Source: Prevotella sp. HJM029 (GTDB lineage: Bacteria; Bacteroidota; Bacteroidia; Bacteroidales; Bacteroidaceae). Taken from it: a stretch of 64,000 nucleotides of DNA. Below the pieces are notes generated by a model, which did no database searches, was not told the DNA's origin, and was given only the letters and a program-made list of their open reading frames with translations. Both the position numbers and the translations under genes were made by a program. The stretch is taken from NCBI RefSeq assembly GCF_000599605.1, contig NZ_KK082672.1, positions 53,968 to 117,967 on the forward strand, written 5' to 3'. Of the stretch, positions 26,179 through 35,382 are shown piece by piece (the stretch's first letter is position 1; each line of letters opens with the position of its first letter).

Positions 26179-29100
26179 ATGGTGGCGCAGCCGTTTAAAT
26201 CAACAATTTTGGACATACAATCTCTGCAACAACGCTATGCCAAGTCAGCTCAAGTGGGCGCGCTGGCCAAACTGCTGCGTACCTCGACGCGTGGAACTAT
26301 TTATGCCGACGGACTTGTGGGCTCGTCGGCGCCGCTGGTTTTTGCCGCATTGGCCGACAGCGTGCCCTCGACTTTTGTCTTTATCTTGCAAGACGAGGAA
26401 GAGGCGGGCTATTTCTATCACGATTTGCAGCAAATCAAAGGCGACGACGAGGTGTTTTTCTTTCCGTCGAGCTTCAAGCGTGCCGTGAAATATGGGCAGC
26501 GCGACAGTGCCAACGAAATATTGCGCACTGAGGTGCTTACGCGGCTTTCAACCCATGCCGACGCTGCTGCACCATTGCTCGTAGTGAGCTATCCCGAGGC
26601 GCTGGCCGAGTGGGTGGTGGCCAAACAGCAGTTGAATGAGCGTCGCCTGTCGCTGAAGGTGGGGCAAGCAATCGATTTGACCGAGGTGGTGCATGCGTTG
26701 CGCGAGTTGGGCTTCATCGAAACCGATTACGTCTATGAGCCCGGCCAATTTGCCGTGCGTGGCAGCTTGCTCGATGTCTTCTCTTTCAGTTGCGAAGACC
26801 CTTTTCGCGTGGATTTCTTTGGGAAGGAGGTTGATTCCATCCGCACATTCGAAATCCAAGACCAGCTTTCGAAGACCAAATGCAATGCCGTGGAAATCGT
26901 CCCCGAGTTGTCTACGTTGGAGGCTCATCGCGTTTCGTTTTTCAAATTCCTACCCGAGAACGCTGTCTTGGTGACCAAAGATTTTGCTTTTGTGAGCGAA
27001 ACGGTGGAGAAAATCTATGAAGAAGGCTTTTCAGAACAGGCACTCACTGAAAAGTTGGCGGGTGCCACCGAGATGGAACAGCAAGAAATCAGGCAGACGT
27101 TCAGCAAAACCCAAGCGCTGGTGCCGGCCACAGAGTTTGTCGCTGATGCGGCGACTTTCCGACGCATTGAAATCGGGACGCTGCCCAAAACGTCGCGAAA
27201 TCGTGCAGAGGGTAGGGAAGAGGCGTTTAGCGTGGTGGCGTTTCACATCACGCCCCAACCGTTGTTCCATAAGAATTTCGATTTGCTGGTGACCACCTTT
27301 GACGATTATTTGCGTCATGGCTACATGCTCTACATCCTGGCCGACAGCGAAAAGCAGACGCAACGCCTGCGCGACATCTTTGCCGACATGGGTAGCGCGG
27401 CCGCCAAAAATATTCGCTTCGAGGCGGTGAACAAAACGCTTCACGAAGGGTTTACCGATGATGCGCTCAAGCTGTGTTGCTTCACCGACCATCAAATTTT
27501 CGACCGTTTCCACAAATACAACCTCAAGAGCGATGGTGCGCGCGCCGGAAAAATGGCCCTCACCATGAAGGAACTGCAAGAGATGGAGCCCGGTGACTTC
27601 ATCGTTCATGTGGATTTTGGTATCGGCAAATTCGGCGGTTTGGTGCGCGTGCCCACCGGCAACAGCTATCAAGAGATGATACGCATCATCTATCAAAACA
27701 ACGACAAGGTGGATGTGAGCATCCATTCGCTCTATAAAATCAGCAAATACCGGCGTGCCGACACGGGCGAACCACCACGTTTGAGCACACTCGGGACGGG
27801 TGCGTGGGAACGACTGAAGGAGAAAACCAAGAAGCGCATCAAGGATATTGCCCGCGATTTGATAAAGCTCTATGCCAAGCGCCGGCAGGAGAAGGGTTTT
27901 GCCTTTGCCAAAGACAGTTATTTGCAGCACGAGTTGGAGGCGAGCTTCCTCTACGAAGACACGCCCGATCAGAGCAAGGCCACGCAAGAGGTGAAGGCCG
28001 ACATGGAGCGTGCTCGCCCCATGGATCGCTTGGTTTGCGGCGATGTGGGCTTCGGAAAAACCGAGGTGGCCGTGCGTGCCGCCTTTAAAGCGGCTTGCGA
28101 TGGCAAGCAGGTGGCCGTGCTGGTGCCTACGACGGTGCTGGCCTATCAGCATTTCCAAACTTTTAGCCATCGGTTGAAGCATATGCCAGTGCGCGTCGAT
28201 TATCTCTCACGTGCGCGCTCGGCCAAACAAACCCATGCCGTGCTGGCCGATTTAGCCGACGGCAAAATAGATATTCTCATCGGCACTCACAAGCTCATCG
28301 GCAAGCAAGTGAAGTGGCACGACTTGGGTTTACTCATCATCGACGAGGAGCAAAAGTTTGGTGTTTCTACCAAAGAGAAATTGCGGAAACTCAAAACCAA
28401 CGTCGACACGCTCACCATGTCGGCCACGCCCATACCGCGCACGTTGCAGTTCTCGCTGATGGGAGCGCGCGACATGAGCATTATCCGCACGCCGCCGCCC
28501 AACCGCTATCCCATCCACACCGAGCTTTCCACCTTTGGGCATGAGGTGATTGCCGACGCCATCAATTTCGAAATGAGCCGCAACGGCCAGGTTTATTTTG
28601 TGCACGATCGCATCAACGGCTTGCAAGAGATAGCCAATCTCATTAAAAAATATGTGCCCGACTGCCGCATTGCCATCGGTCACGGGCAGATGAAACCCGA
28701 TGAGTTAGAAGAAATCATCATGGGCTTCATGAACTACGATTACGACGTGCTCCTCTCGACCACCATCGTTGAAAACGGCATCGATATCAGCAATGCCAAC
28801 ACCATTATCATTAATGATGCGCATCGGTTTGGCTTGAGCGACCTTCACCAGATGCGCGGACGCGTAGGACGCAGCAACAAAAAGGCGTTCTGCTATCTGT
28901 TGGCACCGCCAAAGAGTGTGCTCACGCCCGAGGCGCGCCGCCGATTGGAGGCTTTGGAGAACTTTTCCGAGCTGGGGAGTGGCTTTCATTTGGCCATGCA
29001 AGACTTGGATATCCGCGGCGCAGGCAATTTGCTGGGTGCCGAGCAAAGCGGTTTTATGGAGGATTTGGGCTACGAAACCTATCAGAAAATTCTCTCGCAG

Positions 29101-29661
29101 GCCGTTACTGAACTCAAAAACGAGGAGTTTGGCGAGATTTATCGCAACCAAATGGCCGAAGGTGCAGCCGTCAGCGGTGAAGAGTTTGTGGACGATTGTG
29201 CCATAGAGAGCGACCTCGAGATGTATTTCCCCGACAACTATGTGCCGGGCAGCAGCGAGCGCATGTTGCTCTATCGCGAATTAGACAACATCGAAACCGA
29301 CGACGACCTCCATGCTTATCGTCAACGGCTTGTCGACCGTTTTGGTCCTGTGCCTCATGAGGGTGAGGAGCTGATGCAGGTAGTTTCGCTGCGCCGCTTA
29401 GGTAAATTGTTAGGCTGCGAGAAAATCATCTTGCGACAAAGCCTGATGACGTTGCAGTTTGTGTCCAATCCCAACAGCGCCTACTACCAAAGCAAGGCTT
29501 TCGAGGGTGTCATTCATTACGTGGGTAACCATGCCCGCCAATGCGAATTCAAGCAAATGGGCAACCGCCGCCTGCTCAAAGTGTCGGGCATAGCAACGGT
29601 TGAAGCGGCTGTCAAAGTGTTGCGCCAGCTGCAAGCAACATCGTCTGTAAGCAATCCTTGA
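26179..29661 (+). CDS. mfd: transcription-repair coupling factor Mfd
   Basis: Mfd removes RNA polymerase stalled at DNA damage and recruits UvrA. The 1160-residue length is normal. An N-terminal UvrB-like region, a CarD-like RNA polymerase-interacting domain (starting about 465, MEPGDFIVHVDFGIGKF), the SF2 translocase with Walker A GDVGFGKTE near 615 and DEEQKFG box near 717, and the C-terminal TRCF domain are all recognisable. The gene stands alone and is followed by array B with no ordinary terminator before it. Confidence 0.98.
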   Translation: MVAQPFKSTILDIQSLQQRYAKSAQVGALAKLLRTSTRGTIYADGLVGSSAPLVFAALADSVPSTFVFILQDEEEAGYFYHDLQQIKGDDEVFFFPSSFKRAVKYGQRDSANEILRTEVLTRLSTHADAAAPLLVVSYPEALAEWVVAKQQLNERRLSLKVGQAIDLTEVVHALRELGFIETDYVYEPGQFAVRGSLLDVFSFSCEDPFRVDFFGKEVDSIRTFEIQDQLSKTKCNAVEIVPELSTLEAHRVSFFKFLPENAVLVTKDFAFVSETVEKIYEEGFSEQALTEKLAGATEMEQQEIRQTFSKTQALVPATEFVADAATFRRIEIGTLPKTSRNRAEGREEAFSVVAFHITPQPLFHKNFDLLVTTFDDYLRHGYMLYILADSEKQTQRLRDIFADMGSAAAKNIRFEAVNKTLHEGFTDDALKLCCFTDHQIFDRFHKYNLKSDGARAGKMALTMKELQEMEPGDFIVHVDFGIGKFGGLVRVPTGNSYQEMIRIIYQNNDKVDVSIHSLYKISKYRRADTGEPPRLSTLGTGAWERLKEKTKKRIKDIARDLIKLYAKRRQEKGFAFAKDSYLQHELEASFLYEDTPDQSKATQEVKADMERARPMDRLVCGDVGFGKTEVAVRAAFKAACDGKQVAVLVPTTVLAYQHFQTFSHRLKHMPVRVDYLSRARSAKQTHAVLADLADGKIDILIGTHKLIGKQVKWHDLGLLIIDEEQKFGVSTKEKLRKLKTNVDTLTMSATPIPRTLQFSLMGARDMSIIRTPPPNRYPIHTELSTFGHEVIADAINFEMSRNGQVYFVHDRINGLQEIANLIKKYVPDCRIAIGHGQMKPDELEEIIMGFMNYDYDVLLSTTIVENGIDISNANTIIINDAHRFGLSDLHQMRGRVGRSNKKAFCYLLAPPKSVLTPEARRRLEALENFSELGSGFHLAMQDLDIRGAGNLLGAEQSGFMEDLGYETYQKILSQAVTELKNEEFGEIYRNQMAEGAAVSGEEFVDDCAIESDLEMYFPDNYVPGSSERMLLYRELDNIETDDDLHAYRQRLVDRFGPVPHEGEELMQVVSLRRLGKLLGCEKIILRQSLMTLQFVSNPNSAYYQSKAFEGVIHYVGNHARQCEFKQMGNRRLLKVSGIATVEAAVKVLRQLQATSSVSNP

Positions 29662-29697
29662 TTATCATCATCGCCCAACCTCTTGGGCGAGTTGCCT

Positions 29698-30190
29698 TTC
29701 TCAAAAACGGTTGTTCGTGCCTCCCCGAACGCTTGTTTTTCTTAAAAATGGTTGTTCGTGCACCCCCGAACGCTTGTTTTTCTCAAAAACAGTTGTTCGT
29801 GCACCCCCGAACGTTTGTTTTTCTCAAAAACAGTTGTTCCGCACCTGCTGAACGCTTGTTTTCCTCAAAACCGGTTGTTCCGCACCTGCTGAACGCTTGT
29901 TTTCCTCAAAAATGGTTGTTCCGCACCTGCTGAACACTTGTTTTTCTCAAAAATGGTTGTTCCGCACCTGCTGAACGCTTGTTTTCCTCAAAAATGGTTG
30001 TTCCGCACCTGCTGAACACTTGTTTTCCTCAAAAATAGTTGTTCCGCACTTGCTGAACACTTGTTTTTCTCAAAAATGGTTGTTCCGCACCTGCTGAACG
30101 CTTGTTTTTCTCAAAACTGGTTGTTCCGCACCTGCTGAACGCTTGTTTTTCTCAAAAACGATTGTTCCAACCCCTTGGAACGTCCGTTCG
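29698..30190. repeat. tandem array B: 12 units of 41 bp
   Basis: TTGTTC recurs at 29711 and every 41 bases to 30162. Each unit has an inverted repeat of three types: GTTCG..CGAAC (units 1-3), GTTC..GAAC with an inner GC..GC pair (units 4-11) and GTTCCAA-CCCC-TTGGAAC (last unit). Each is followed by a CTTGTTTTTCTCAAAAA-type spacer. The array lies between the convergent 3' ends of mfd and the oxidoreductase operon. Confidence 0.95.
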
Positions 30191-30202
30191 GGCTGCTTTA
30201 AA

Positions 30203-30243
30203 ACCGAGAGAGCATGTCCCAATGGGCATGCTCTCTCGGTATC
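30203..30243 (-). terminator. terminator of the oxidoreductase operon
   Basis: A 14-bp stem (ACCGAGAGAGCATG with its reverse complement) is followed by TTTTAAA on the minus strand. It lies 26 bases after the last gene of the operon. Confidence 0.85.
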
Positions 30244-30268
30244 TGTTATCAAAAATGTGTGCTGTTGT

Positions 30269-30808
30269 TTATTCGTTAACGAGCTTCATCCCTTCTTCTA
30301 CGGCCTGCATGTTGAGGGGGATGAGGCCGTGATGGCGTTCGGGAAGCGTCTTGTAGAGTGCTTTTTGCAGCCCATCGGTGCTCACAATGGGGCACACTTT
30401 GAGCAATGCACCGAGCACAATCATGTTAAACACTTTGGCATTCTTCATTTCTGCCGCCTTGTCCATTGCGTCAACACGATAAATGTGTATGTCGTCGCGT
30501 TGGGGCGGATTGACAATTCCAAAGCCATCGTAGATGAGTATGCCACCGGGTTTGAGCTTGGGCATGAACTTGTCTAACGAGGGTTGGTTGAGCACAATGG
30601 CTACATCATATTTACTGAGGATGGGCGAGGAGATGCGCTCGTCGCTCACAATGACGGTGACATTGGCTGTTCCGCCGCGCTGTTCTGGGCCGTAAGCAGG
30701 CATCCAGGTCACTTCTTTATTTTCGAGCAGACCCGAATAGGCTAAGATTTTGCCCATGGAGAGCACGCCCTGTCCGCCAAAGCCTGCGATGATAATTTCT
30801 GTTTTCAT
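30269..30808 (-). CDS. 2-oxoacid:ferredoxin oxidoreductase, gamma subunit
   Basis: The 179-residue protein has the gamma-subunit start IIIAGFGGQGVLSMGKIL and PAYGPEQRGGTANVTV near residues 38-53, typical of the pyruvate/ketoisovalerate oxidoreductase gamma domain. It completes the enzyme that oxidatively decarboxylates a 2-oxoacid to an acyl-CoA and reduces ferredoxin. It is the last gene of the operon, 14 bases after the beta subunit. Confidence 0.93.
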   Translation of the reverse strand: MKTEIIIAGFGGQGVLSMGKILAYSGLLENKEVTWMPAYGPEQRGGTANVTVIVSDERISSPILSKYDVAIVLNQPSLDKFMPKLKPGGILIYDGFGIVNPPQRDDIHIYRVDAMDKAAEMKNAKVFNMIVLGALLKVCPIVSTDGLQKALYKTLPERHHGLIPLNMQAVEEGMKLVNE

Positions 30809-30822
30809 AAACCAAGTTGTTG

Positions 30823-31590
30823 TTAACCTTGCGTAGTATCCTTGAGGTCGCCCTTGGGATACTTCTTAAACATGTTTTCTTGCATCCATTTGTTAGCATC
30901 TACGGGCGACATTTTCCAACCGCTGTTGCAGGTGGACACAATCTCAACCAGGCTCGAACCTAAGCCTTTCATCGATGCTTCAAACGCTTTTCGAATGGCT
31001 TTCTTGGCCTTTTGAATGGCTCCCACCGTTTCGACGCTTTGGCGCGTCACGTAGCAAGTGCCTTCTAATCGTGAAGCTAAATCGGTGAGGTTGAGTGGAT
31101 AGCCATGCAAATCGGGCTCGCGTCCATAGGGGCATGTTGCGGTCTTTTGACCTAACAATGTTGTCGGAGCCATCTGCCCACCCGTCATACCATAAATGGC
31201 ATTGTTGATAAAGATGATGGTGATGTGTTCGCCGCGGTTGAGGGCATGAATAGCTTCTGCCGTGCCGATGCAGGCCAAGTCGCCATCGCCTTGATAGGTG
31301 AACACCAAGCGATCGGGCCACAAACGTTTCACACCTGTTGCCAAAGCCGGTGCGCGACCATGAGGCGCTTCTTGCCAATCAATGTCGATATAGCGGTAGG
31401 CAAAGACGGCACAGCCCACGGGACTGATGCCCACAGCCTTGTCTTCCATGCCCATCTCGGCAATCACCTCGGCTACTAATTTGTGCACCACGCCATGCGA
31501 ACAGCCTGCACAATAGTGCATAGCCGTGTCGTTCATGAGGGCAGGCTTCTCGTAAACTAAGTTCTCGGGTGAAATAATATCGTTATTCAT
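30823..31590 (-). CDS. 2-oxoacid:ferredoxin oxidoreductase, beta subunit (TPP-binding)
   Basis: The 255-residue subunit binds thiamine diphosphate: CAGCSHG near residues 27-33, GDGDLACIGT near 99-108 and NNAIYGMTGGQ near 130-140. It overlaps the alpha gene by eight bases. Together with the alpha, gamma and ferredoxin subunits it forms the four-subunit type found in strict anaerobes. Confidence 0.94.
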   Translation of the reverse strand: MNNDIISPENLVYEKPALMNDTAMHYCAGCSHGVVHKLVAEVIAEMGMEDKAVGISPVGCAVFAYRYIDIDWQEAPHGRAPALATGVKRLWPDRLVFTYQGDGDLACIGTAEAIHALNRGEHITIIFINNAIYGMTGGQMAPTTLLGQKTATCPYGREPDLHGYPLNLTDLASRLEGTCYVTRQSVETVGAIQKAKKAIRKAFEASMKGLGSSLVEIVSTCNSGWKMSPVDANKWMQENMFKKYPKGDLKDTTQG

Positions 31591-32674
31591 TGCTCATCAG
31601 TTTTGTTTGAATTGCGTGTACAATCTCTTCGGGGTCGGGCACAATTCCTCCCAATCGACCGAAGTGTTCCACAGGAATGCTATTTCCCAAGGCAATCTTT
31701 ACGTCTTGAATCATCTGTCCGGCATTGATTTCGGCAACTAAAATGCCACGTTTTCCCTTTGCTGCCTTTTGCAGTTCTTTCTCGGGGAATGGCCAAAGCG
31801 TAATCGGACGGAACAGGCCTACTTTAATACCTTGCTTGCGTGCAGTCTCCATGCTCTTCTCGGCGATGCGCGAAGCACTGCCAAAGGCCACGATGATGTA
31901 GTCTGCATCATCGCAGTTTGTCATCTCGCAGCGTGTCTCCGTGTCGCGAATTTGCTGGTATTTGGCTTGCAAATGCAAATTCTTTTGCTCCATCACCTCG
32001 GGCATCAATTCCAACGATGTGATGATGTTGGGTTGGCGATTGCGCGTTCTTCCCGTTGAAGCCCAGGGACATTCTTTCAAGATTTCTTCCTCGGTGCGGC
32101 GGGGTTTCATTGGCGGCAGCACCACCTTCTCCATCATCTGACCAATCACACCATCGCTCAAAATCATTGCAGGATTGCGGTATTTGAACGCTAAGGTGAA
32201 GGCCAAATCAACAAAGTCGGCCATCTCTTGTACCGATGCAGGAGCCAAAACAATGACGTTGTAGTCGCCATTTCCACCGCCACGCGTAGCCTGATTATAG
32301 TCGCTCTGGCTGGGTTGGATGGTTCCTAAGCCCGGACCTCCGCGCTGCACATTGACAATCACGCCGGGGAGTTCGGCTCCGGCCATGTAAGAAATGCCTT
32401 CTTGCATGAGCGCAACACCTGGACTTGAACTCGATGTGAGCACACGTTTGCCGGCTCCGGCACCGCCATAAAGCATGTTAATCGATGCCACTTCGCTCTC
32501 AGCTTGCAGCACCACCATGCCCGTTGTCTCCCAAGGCTTAAGCAAAGCCAAGGTTTCGATAATCTCACTCTGTGGGGTTATGGGATAACCAAAATAGCCA
32601 TCGGTGCCGCAACGGATAGCCGCGTGGGCAATGGCCTCGTTCCCTTTCATTAATTTTACTTCTTGATCTTCCAT
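31583..32674 (-). CDS. vorB: 2-oxoacid:ferredoxin oxidoreductase, alpha subunit (VorB-like)
   Basis: The 363-residue subunit has the N-terminal pyrimidine-binding region (GNEAIAHAAIRCGTDGYFGYPITPQSE) and a transketolase C-terminal part. It most resembles the subunit called VorB in Bacteroides, so branched-chain 2-oxoacids (3-methyl-2-oxobutanoate) are the likely substrates; 2-oxoglutarate is the alternative. I chose ATG 32674, preceded by AAAGGAGA, over a TTG at 32692 that overlaps the ferredoxin stop. Confidence 0.9.
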   Translation of the reverse strand: MEDQEVKLMKGNEAIAHAAIRCGTDGYFGYPITPQSEIIETLALLKPWETTGMVVLQAESEVASINMLYGGAGAGKRVLTSSSSPGVALMQEGISYMAGAELPGVIVNVQRGGPGLGTIQPSQSDYNQATRGGGNGDYNVIVLAPASVQEMADFVDLAFTLAFKYRNPAMILSDGVIGQMMEKVVLPPMKPRRTEEEILKECPWASTGRTRNRQPNIITSLELMPEVMEQKNLHLQAKYQQIRDTETRCEMTNCDDADYIIVAFGSASRIAEKSMETARKQGIKVGLFRPITLWPFPEKELQKAAKGKRGILVAEINAGQMIQDVKIALGNSIPVEHFGRLGGIVPDPEEIVHAIQTKLMSNE

Positions 32675-32688
32675 AGATTTTTCTCCTT

Positions 32689-32919
32689 TCAATCAATTTT
32701 CTTTCGATAAACCGTAATGCATCCGTCGGGGCAAACGACACCACAAGCCGCACAGCCGATACAATCATCGGGGCGGATGGCTTCTACATACGGATAGCCA
32801 TGAACATTGACTTTCTTTCCTGCCAGTTCAATTACAGACTTGGGGCAGGCCACAACGCACAGCGAGCAGCCTTTACACCGATCTGTATTGACAACAATGG
32901 CACCAACAATTTTTCCCAT
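32689..32919 (-). CDS. 4Fe-4S ferredoxin subunit (delta)
   Basis: The 76-residue protein has two CxxCxxCxxxC(P) clusters: CKGCSLCVVACP near residues 17-28 and CIGCAACGVVCP near 54-65. It carries electrons from the oxidoreductase. It comes first among the enzyme subunits. Confidence 0.94.
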   Translation of the reverse strand: MGKIVGAIVVNTDRCKGCSLCVVACPKSVIELAGKKVNVHGYPYVEAIRPDDCIGCAACGVVCPDGCITVYRKKID

Positions 32920-32961
32920 AATGTGTTCTATACTATGTGTTGTTAACGTGGATGGCGAGCT

Positions 32962-33141
32962 TCAAGGATTATAAATGTCTTTGCAATAAAAAGCATAAAT
33001 GTCACGTAACATCTTGTATGCCTCCGCTGCCGGACTCTCGGGGTCAAGTGCCATGGCTTCTAAATAAGCTTCCATGGCTTGCTTGTAGTTTCCCTCGCGG
33101 CGAAGTTGGTTGCCTCGCTCATAAAATTCTTCGGCTGTCAT
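32962..33141 (-). CDS. small TPR protein leading the oxidoreductase operon
   Basis: A 59-residue protein (start MTAEEFYERGNQLRREGNY, end CKDIYNP) forms a single tetratricopeptide-like helix pair: AMEAYLEAMALDPESPAAEAYKML has the usual A/Y/P spacing. It is 42 bases upstream of the ferredoxin gene, on the same strand and behind the operon promoter, so it is probably the first gene of the operon. A tiny TPR gene in this place is also seen in other Bacteroidetes to my recollection; its role (assembly or interaction) is unknown. Confidence 0.75.
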   Translation of the reverse strand: MTAEEFYERGNQLRREGNYKQAMEAYLEAMALDPESPAAEAYKMLRDIYAFYCKDIYNP

Positions 33142-33166
33142 CTTTACCTAATGTCTTTGTTGGTGA

Positions 33167-33174
33167 CAAAAATA
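33167..33174 (-). promoter_or_regulatory. -7 element of the oxidoreductase operon
   Basis: TATTTTTG on the minus strand lies 26 bases before the TPR gene start at 33141. Confidence 0.55.
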
Positions 33175-33244
33175 CAAGTAGAAAAGATGTATAGAAGAAT
33201 GTGAGGACTGATTTTAAACTATATTAAAGTTGTTTTGCTAAAAA

Positions 33245-33270
33245 GTGCGCACACACTACTTTGAGTGTGC
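33245..33270 (-). terminator. terminator overlapping the HAD gene stop
   Basis: On the minus strand GCACACT pairs with AGTGTGTGC and is followed by GCACTTTTTAG. The stop codon of the HAD gene lies inside the hairpin. Confidence 0.65.
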
Positions 33271-33996
33271 AAAAAAGGAACTAAAGTTATCCCAATCACC
33301 ACTAAAGGATTTGATTTTGTCATAAAGCAGATTGGCTCCTTGTTCAAGAAGTGCCGCGTTGGGCAATGGTCCGCTATTGATAGCCACAGTAAAAATGTGT
33401 GCATTTGATCCAGCTTTCACGCCCAAAGGGGCATTCTCCACCACGATACCTTCAAAAGGTTTCAAGTCTCCGGCCTTCTCAAGACCTTTTAAATAGGGGT
33501 CGGCAAAGGGCTTGCCACGCGTAACGTCATAGGCTGTGGTGATGTGTTCCTCGTCTAAAAAATGACTGAAGTCGTGCAATAAGCGCTGAATAAGTGAGCG
33601 CTGTCCGCTTCCCGTTACGACATTTACGGATAGACCAGCTTGCCTAATTTTCTCCATCAAGGGGATGACACCTTCAAAGATGGGAGCTTCGGGCATTTCG
33701 TGAAAGATGCGACTCTTTTCGTCATACATACGTTGTGCCTCCTCCAAGGTGATGTTACGCCCTTGCTGTTCTTGCACAAATTGTCGAATGGTATCCACCC
33801 CTCGTGCGCCTTCTGTGGCATAAGCGTCGGCCGTTGTGAAATGAATGCCAAACTTTTTCATGCTTTCTTGCCATGCGATAGCATGATTGGGCATGCTGTC
33901 ATAGAGCACACCATCCATATCGAAAAGCACGGCTTTAGGACTGAAAGTCCCAAAGCCGTTGCTCGAAAGATATTGTTTTATTTGCGTCTCAATCAT
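33256..33996 (-). CDS. HAD hydrolase, beta-phosphoglucomutase-like
   Basis: The 246-residue protein has the HAD motif [12 protein letters not shown] (Asp26 nucleophile, Asp28 acid/base), motif [12 protein letters not shown] and the late motif [12 protein letters not shown], with an alpha-helical cap after motif I. The second Asp and the cap place it near beta-phosphoglucomutase and sugar phosphatases. It overlaps pgi by four bases (ATGA), so a role in sugar-phosphate metabolism or clearance is likely. Substrate unknown. Confidence 0.85.
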   Translation of the reverse strand: MIETQIKQYLSSNGFGTFSPKAVLFDMDGVLYDSMPNHAIAWQESMKKFGIHFTTADAYATEGARGVDTIRQFVQEQQGRNITLEEAQRMYDEKSRIFHEMPEAPIFEGVIPLMEKIRQAGLSVNVVTGSGQRSLIQRLLHDFSHFLDEEHITTAYDVTRGKPFADPYLKGLEKAGDLKPFEGIVVENAPLGVKAGSNAHIFTVAINSGPLPNAALLEQGANLLYDKIKSFSGDWDNFSSFFAHSK

Positions 33997-35342
33997 GCTA
34001 AGCGCTCACGAATAGCTTTGCTCTCGGCCTCATAGCCTGGCTTGTTGAGCAGCGCAAACATATTCTTTTTATAGGCTTCCACACCGGGTTGGTTGAAAGG
34101 ATTAACTCCGAGCAGGTTGCCACTGATGCCACAAGCTATCTCAAAGAAATAAATCAGCTGCCCGATATAGAAGGCATTGAGTTGTGGAATGCTTACCTTG
34201 ATGTTGGGAACGCCGCCATCGACATGTGCCAACTGGGTGCCCAATTCGGCCATCTTGTTCACATCGTCCACGCGTTTGCCTTCAAGGAAGTTCAGACCAT
34301 CGAGATTTTCATCATCGTGGGGGAACAACAATGTCTTTTCGGGGCGCTCAATGCTAATTACCGTTTCGAAAATCGAGCGCTCACCTTCTTGAATCCATTG
34401 TCCCATGGAGTGCAAATCGGTTGTGAAATCACATGCTGCGGGGAAAATGCCCTTGCCATCTTTGCCTTCACTCTCGCCATAGAGCTGTTTCCACCACTCG
34501 GCAAAGAAATGAAGTTTGGGCTGGAAGTTCACCACAATTTCAATCTTCTTGCCAGCTTCTTCGTAGAGTGCATTGCGCACAGCGGCATATTGTGCAGCAG
34601 GATTTTCGGCAAACGGAACATCGGCTGCGCAAGCCTTTTCCATCGCCTGTGCGCCCTTTACTAATTCTTTCACGTCGAAACCTGCGCAGGCAATGGGCAA
34701 CAAGCCCACCGGTGTCAGCACCGAGAAGCGACCACCCACGTTGTCGGGAATAACAAAACTCTTGTAGCCTTCTTTGTCGGCGCAAATGCGTGCAGCACCT
34801 TTCTTGGCATCGGTTACTGCCACAATCACATCTTTGGCTTCAGCTTTACCACGTTGTGCTTCGCATTGTTTCTTCAACAAGCGGAACGTGAGCGCCGTTT
34901 CGGTGGTAGTTCCCGATTTGCTGATGTTGATGACACCAAACTTCTTGTCCTTCAGATATTCGGTGAGTTCAAACAGATAGTCCTCGCCAATGTTGTTGCC
35001 TGCAAAGAGGATGGTTGGATTTTTCTCATCATTCACCAACCAAGCGAAGCTGTTGCCAAGTGCTTCGATTACTGCACGCGCGCCCAAATAAGAGCCGCCG
35101 ATGCCAGCAACGACTATCACCTCACATTTGCTGCGCAACGTGTTGGCAACAGTTTGGATGTCGTTTAAGAAAGCATCGGTGATGCTTGATGGCAAATGCA
35201 GCCATCCTAAAAAGTCGTTACCCGGGCAAGTGCCGTTTTCAAGCGATGCTTGCGCAGCCTTAACTTTACTTTCATACGCAGCCACAGCGTTTACTTTCAA
35301 GAACTGTTCTGCTTTTGTAATGTCTAAGCTAATATTCTTCAT
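33993..35342 (-). CDS. pgi: glucose-6-phosphate isomerase
   Basis: Pgi interconverts glucose 6-phosphate and fructose 6-phosphate. The blocks [27 protein letters not shown] and [13 protein letters not shown]-like [13 protein letters not shown] are clear, and the length (449 residues from ATG 35342) fits the bacterial short form. An in-frame ATG at 35366 would add eight residues; I prefer 35342, where the protein begins MKNISLDI. It lies 40 bases after gpsA and overlaps the HAD gene. Confidence 0.97.
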   Translation of the reverse strand: MKNISLDITKAEQFLKVNAVAAYESKVKAAQASLENGTCPGNDFLGWLHLPSSITDAFLNDIQTVANTLRSKCEVIVVAGIGGSYLGARAVIEALGNSFAWLVNDEKNPTILFAGNNIGEDYLFELTEYLKDKKFGVINISKSGTTTETALTFRLLKKQCEAQRGKAEAKDVIVAVTDAKKGAARICADKEGYKSFVIPDNVGGRFSVLTPVGLLPIACAGFDVKELVKGAQAMEKACAADVPFAENPAAQYAAVRNALYEEAGKKIEIVVNFQPKLHFFAEWWKQLYGESEGKDGKGIFPAACDFTTDLHSMGQWIQEGERSIFETVISIERPEKTLLFPHDDENLDGLNFLEGKRVDDVNKMAELGTQLAHVDGGVPNIKVSIPQLNAFYIGQLIYFFEIACGISGNLLGVNPFNQPGVEAYKKNMFALLNKPGYEAESKAIRERLA

Positions 35343-35382
35343 TGTTTTTAATGCTTGCGACTTCAATAGGTGAAGTCATGTG

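Noticed and set aside
27031-28182. Long minus-strand frame (383 codons) inside mfd
   Set aside because: It is antisense to conserved Mfd sequence and reflects codon bias.
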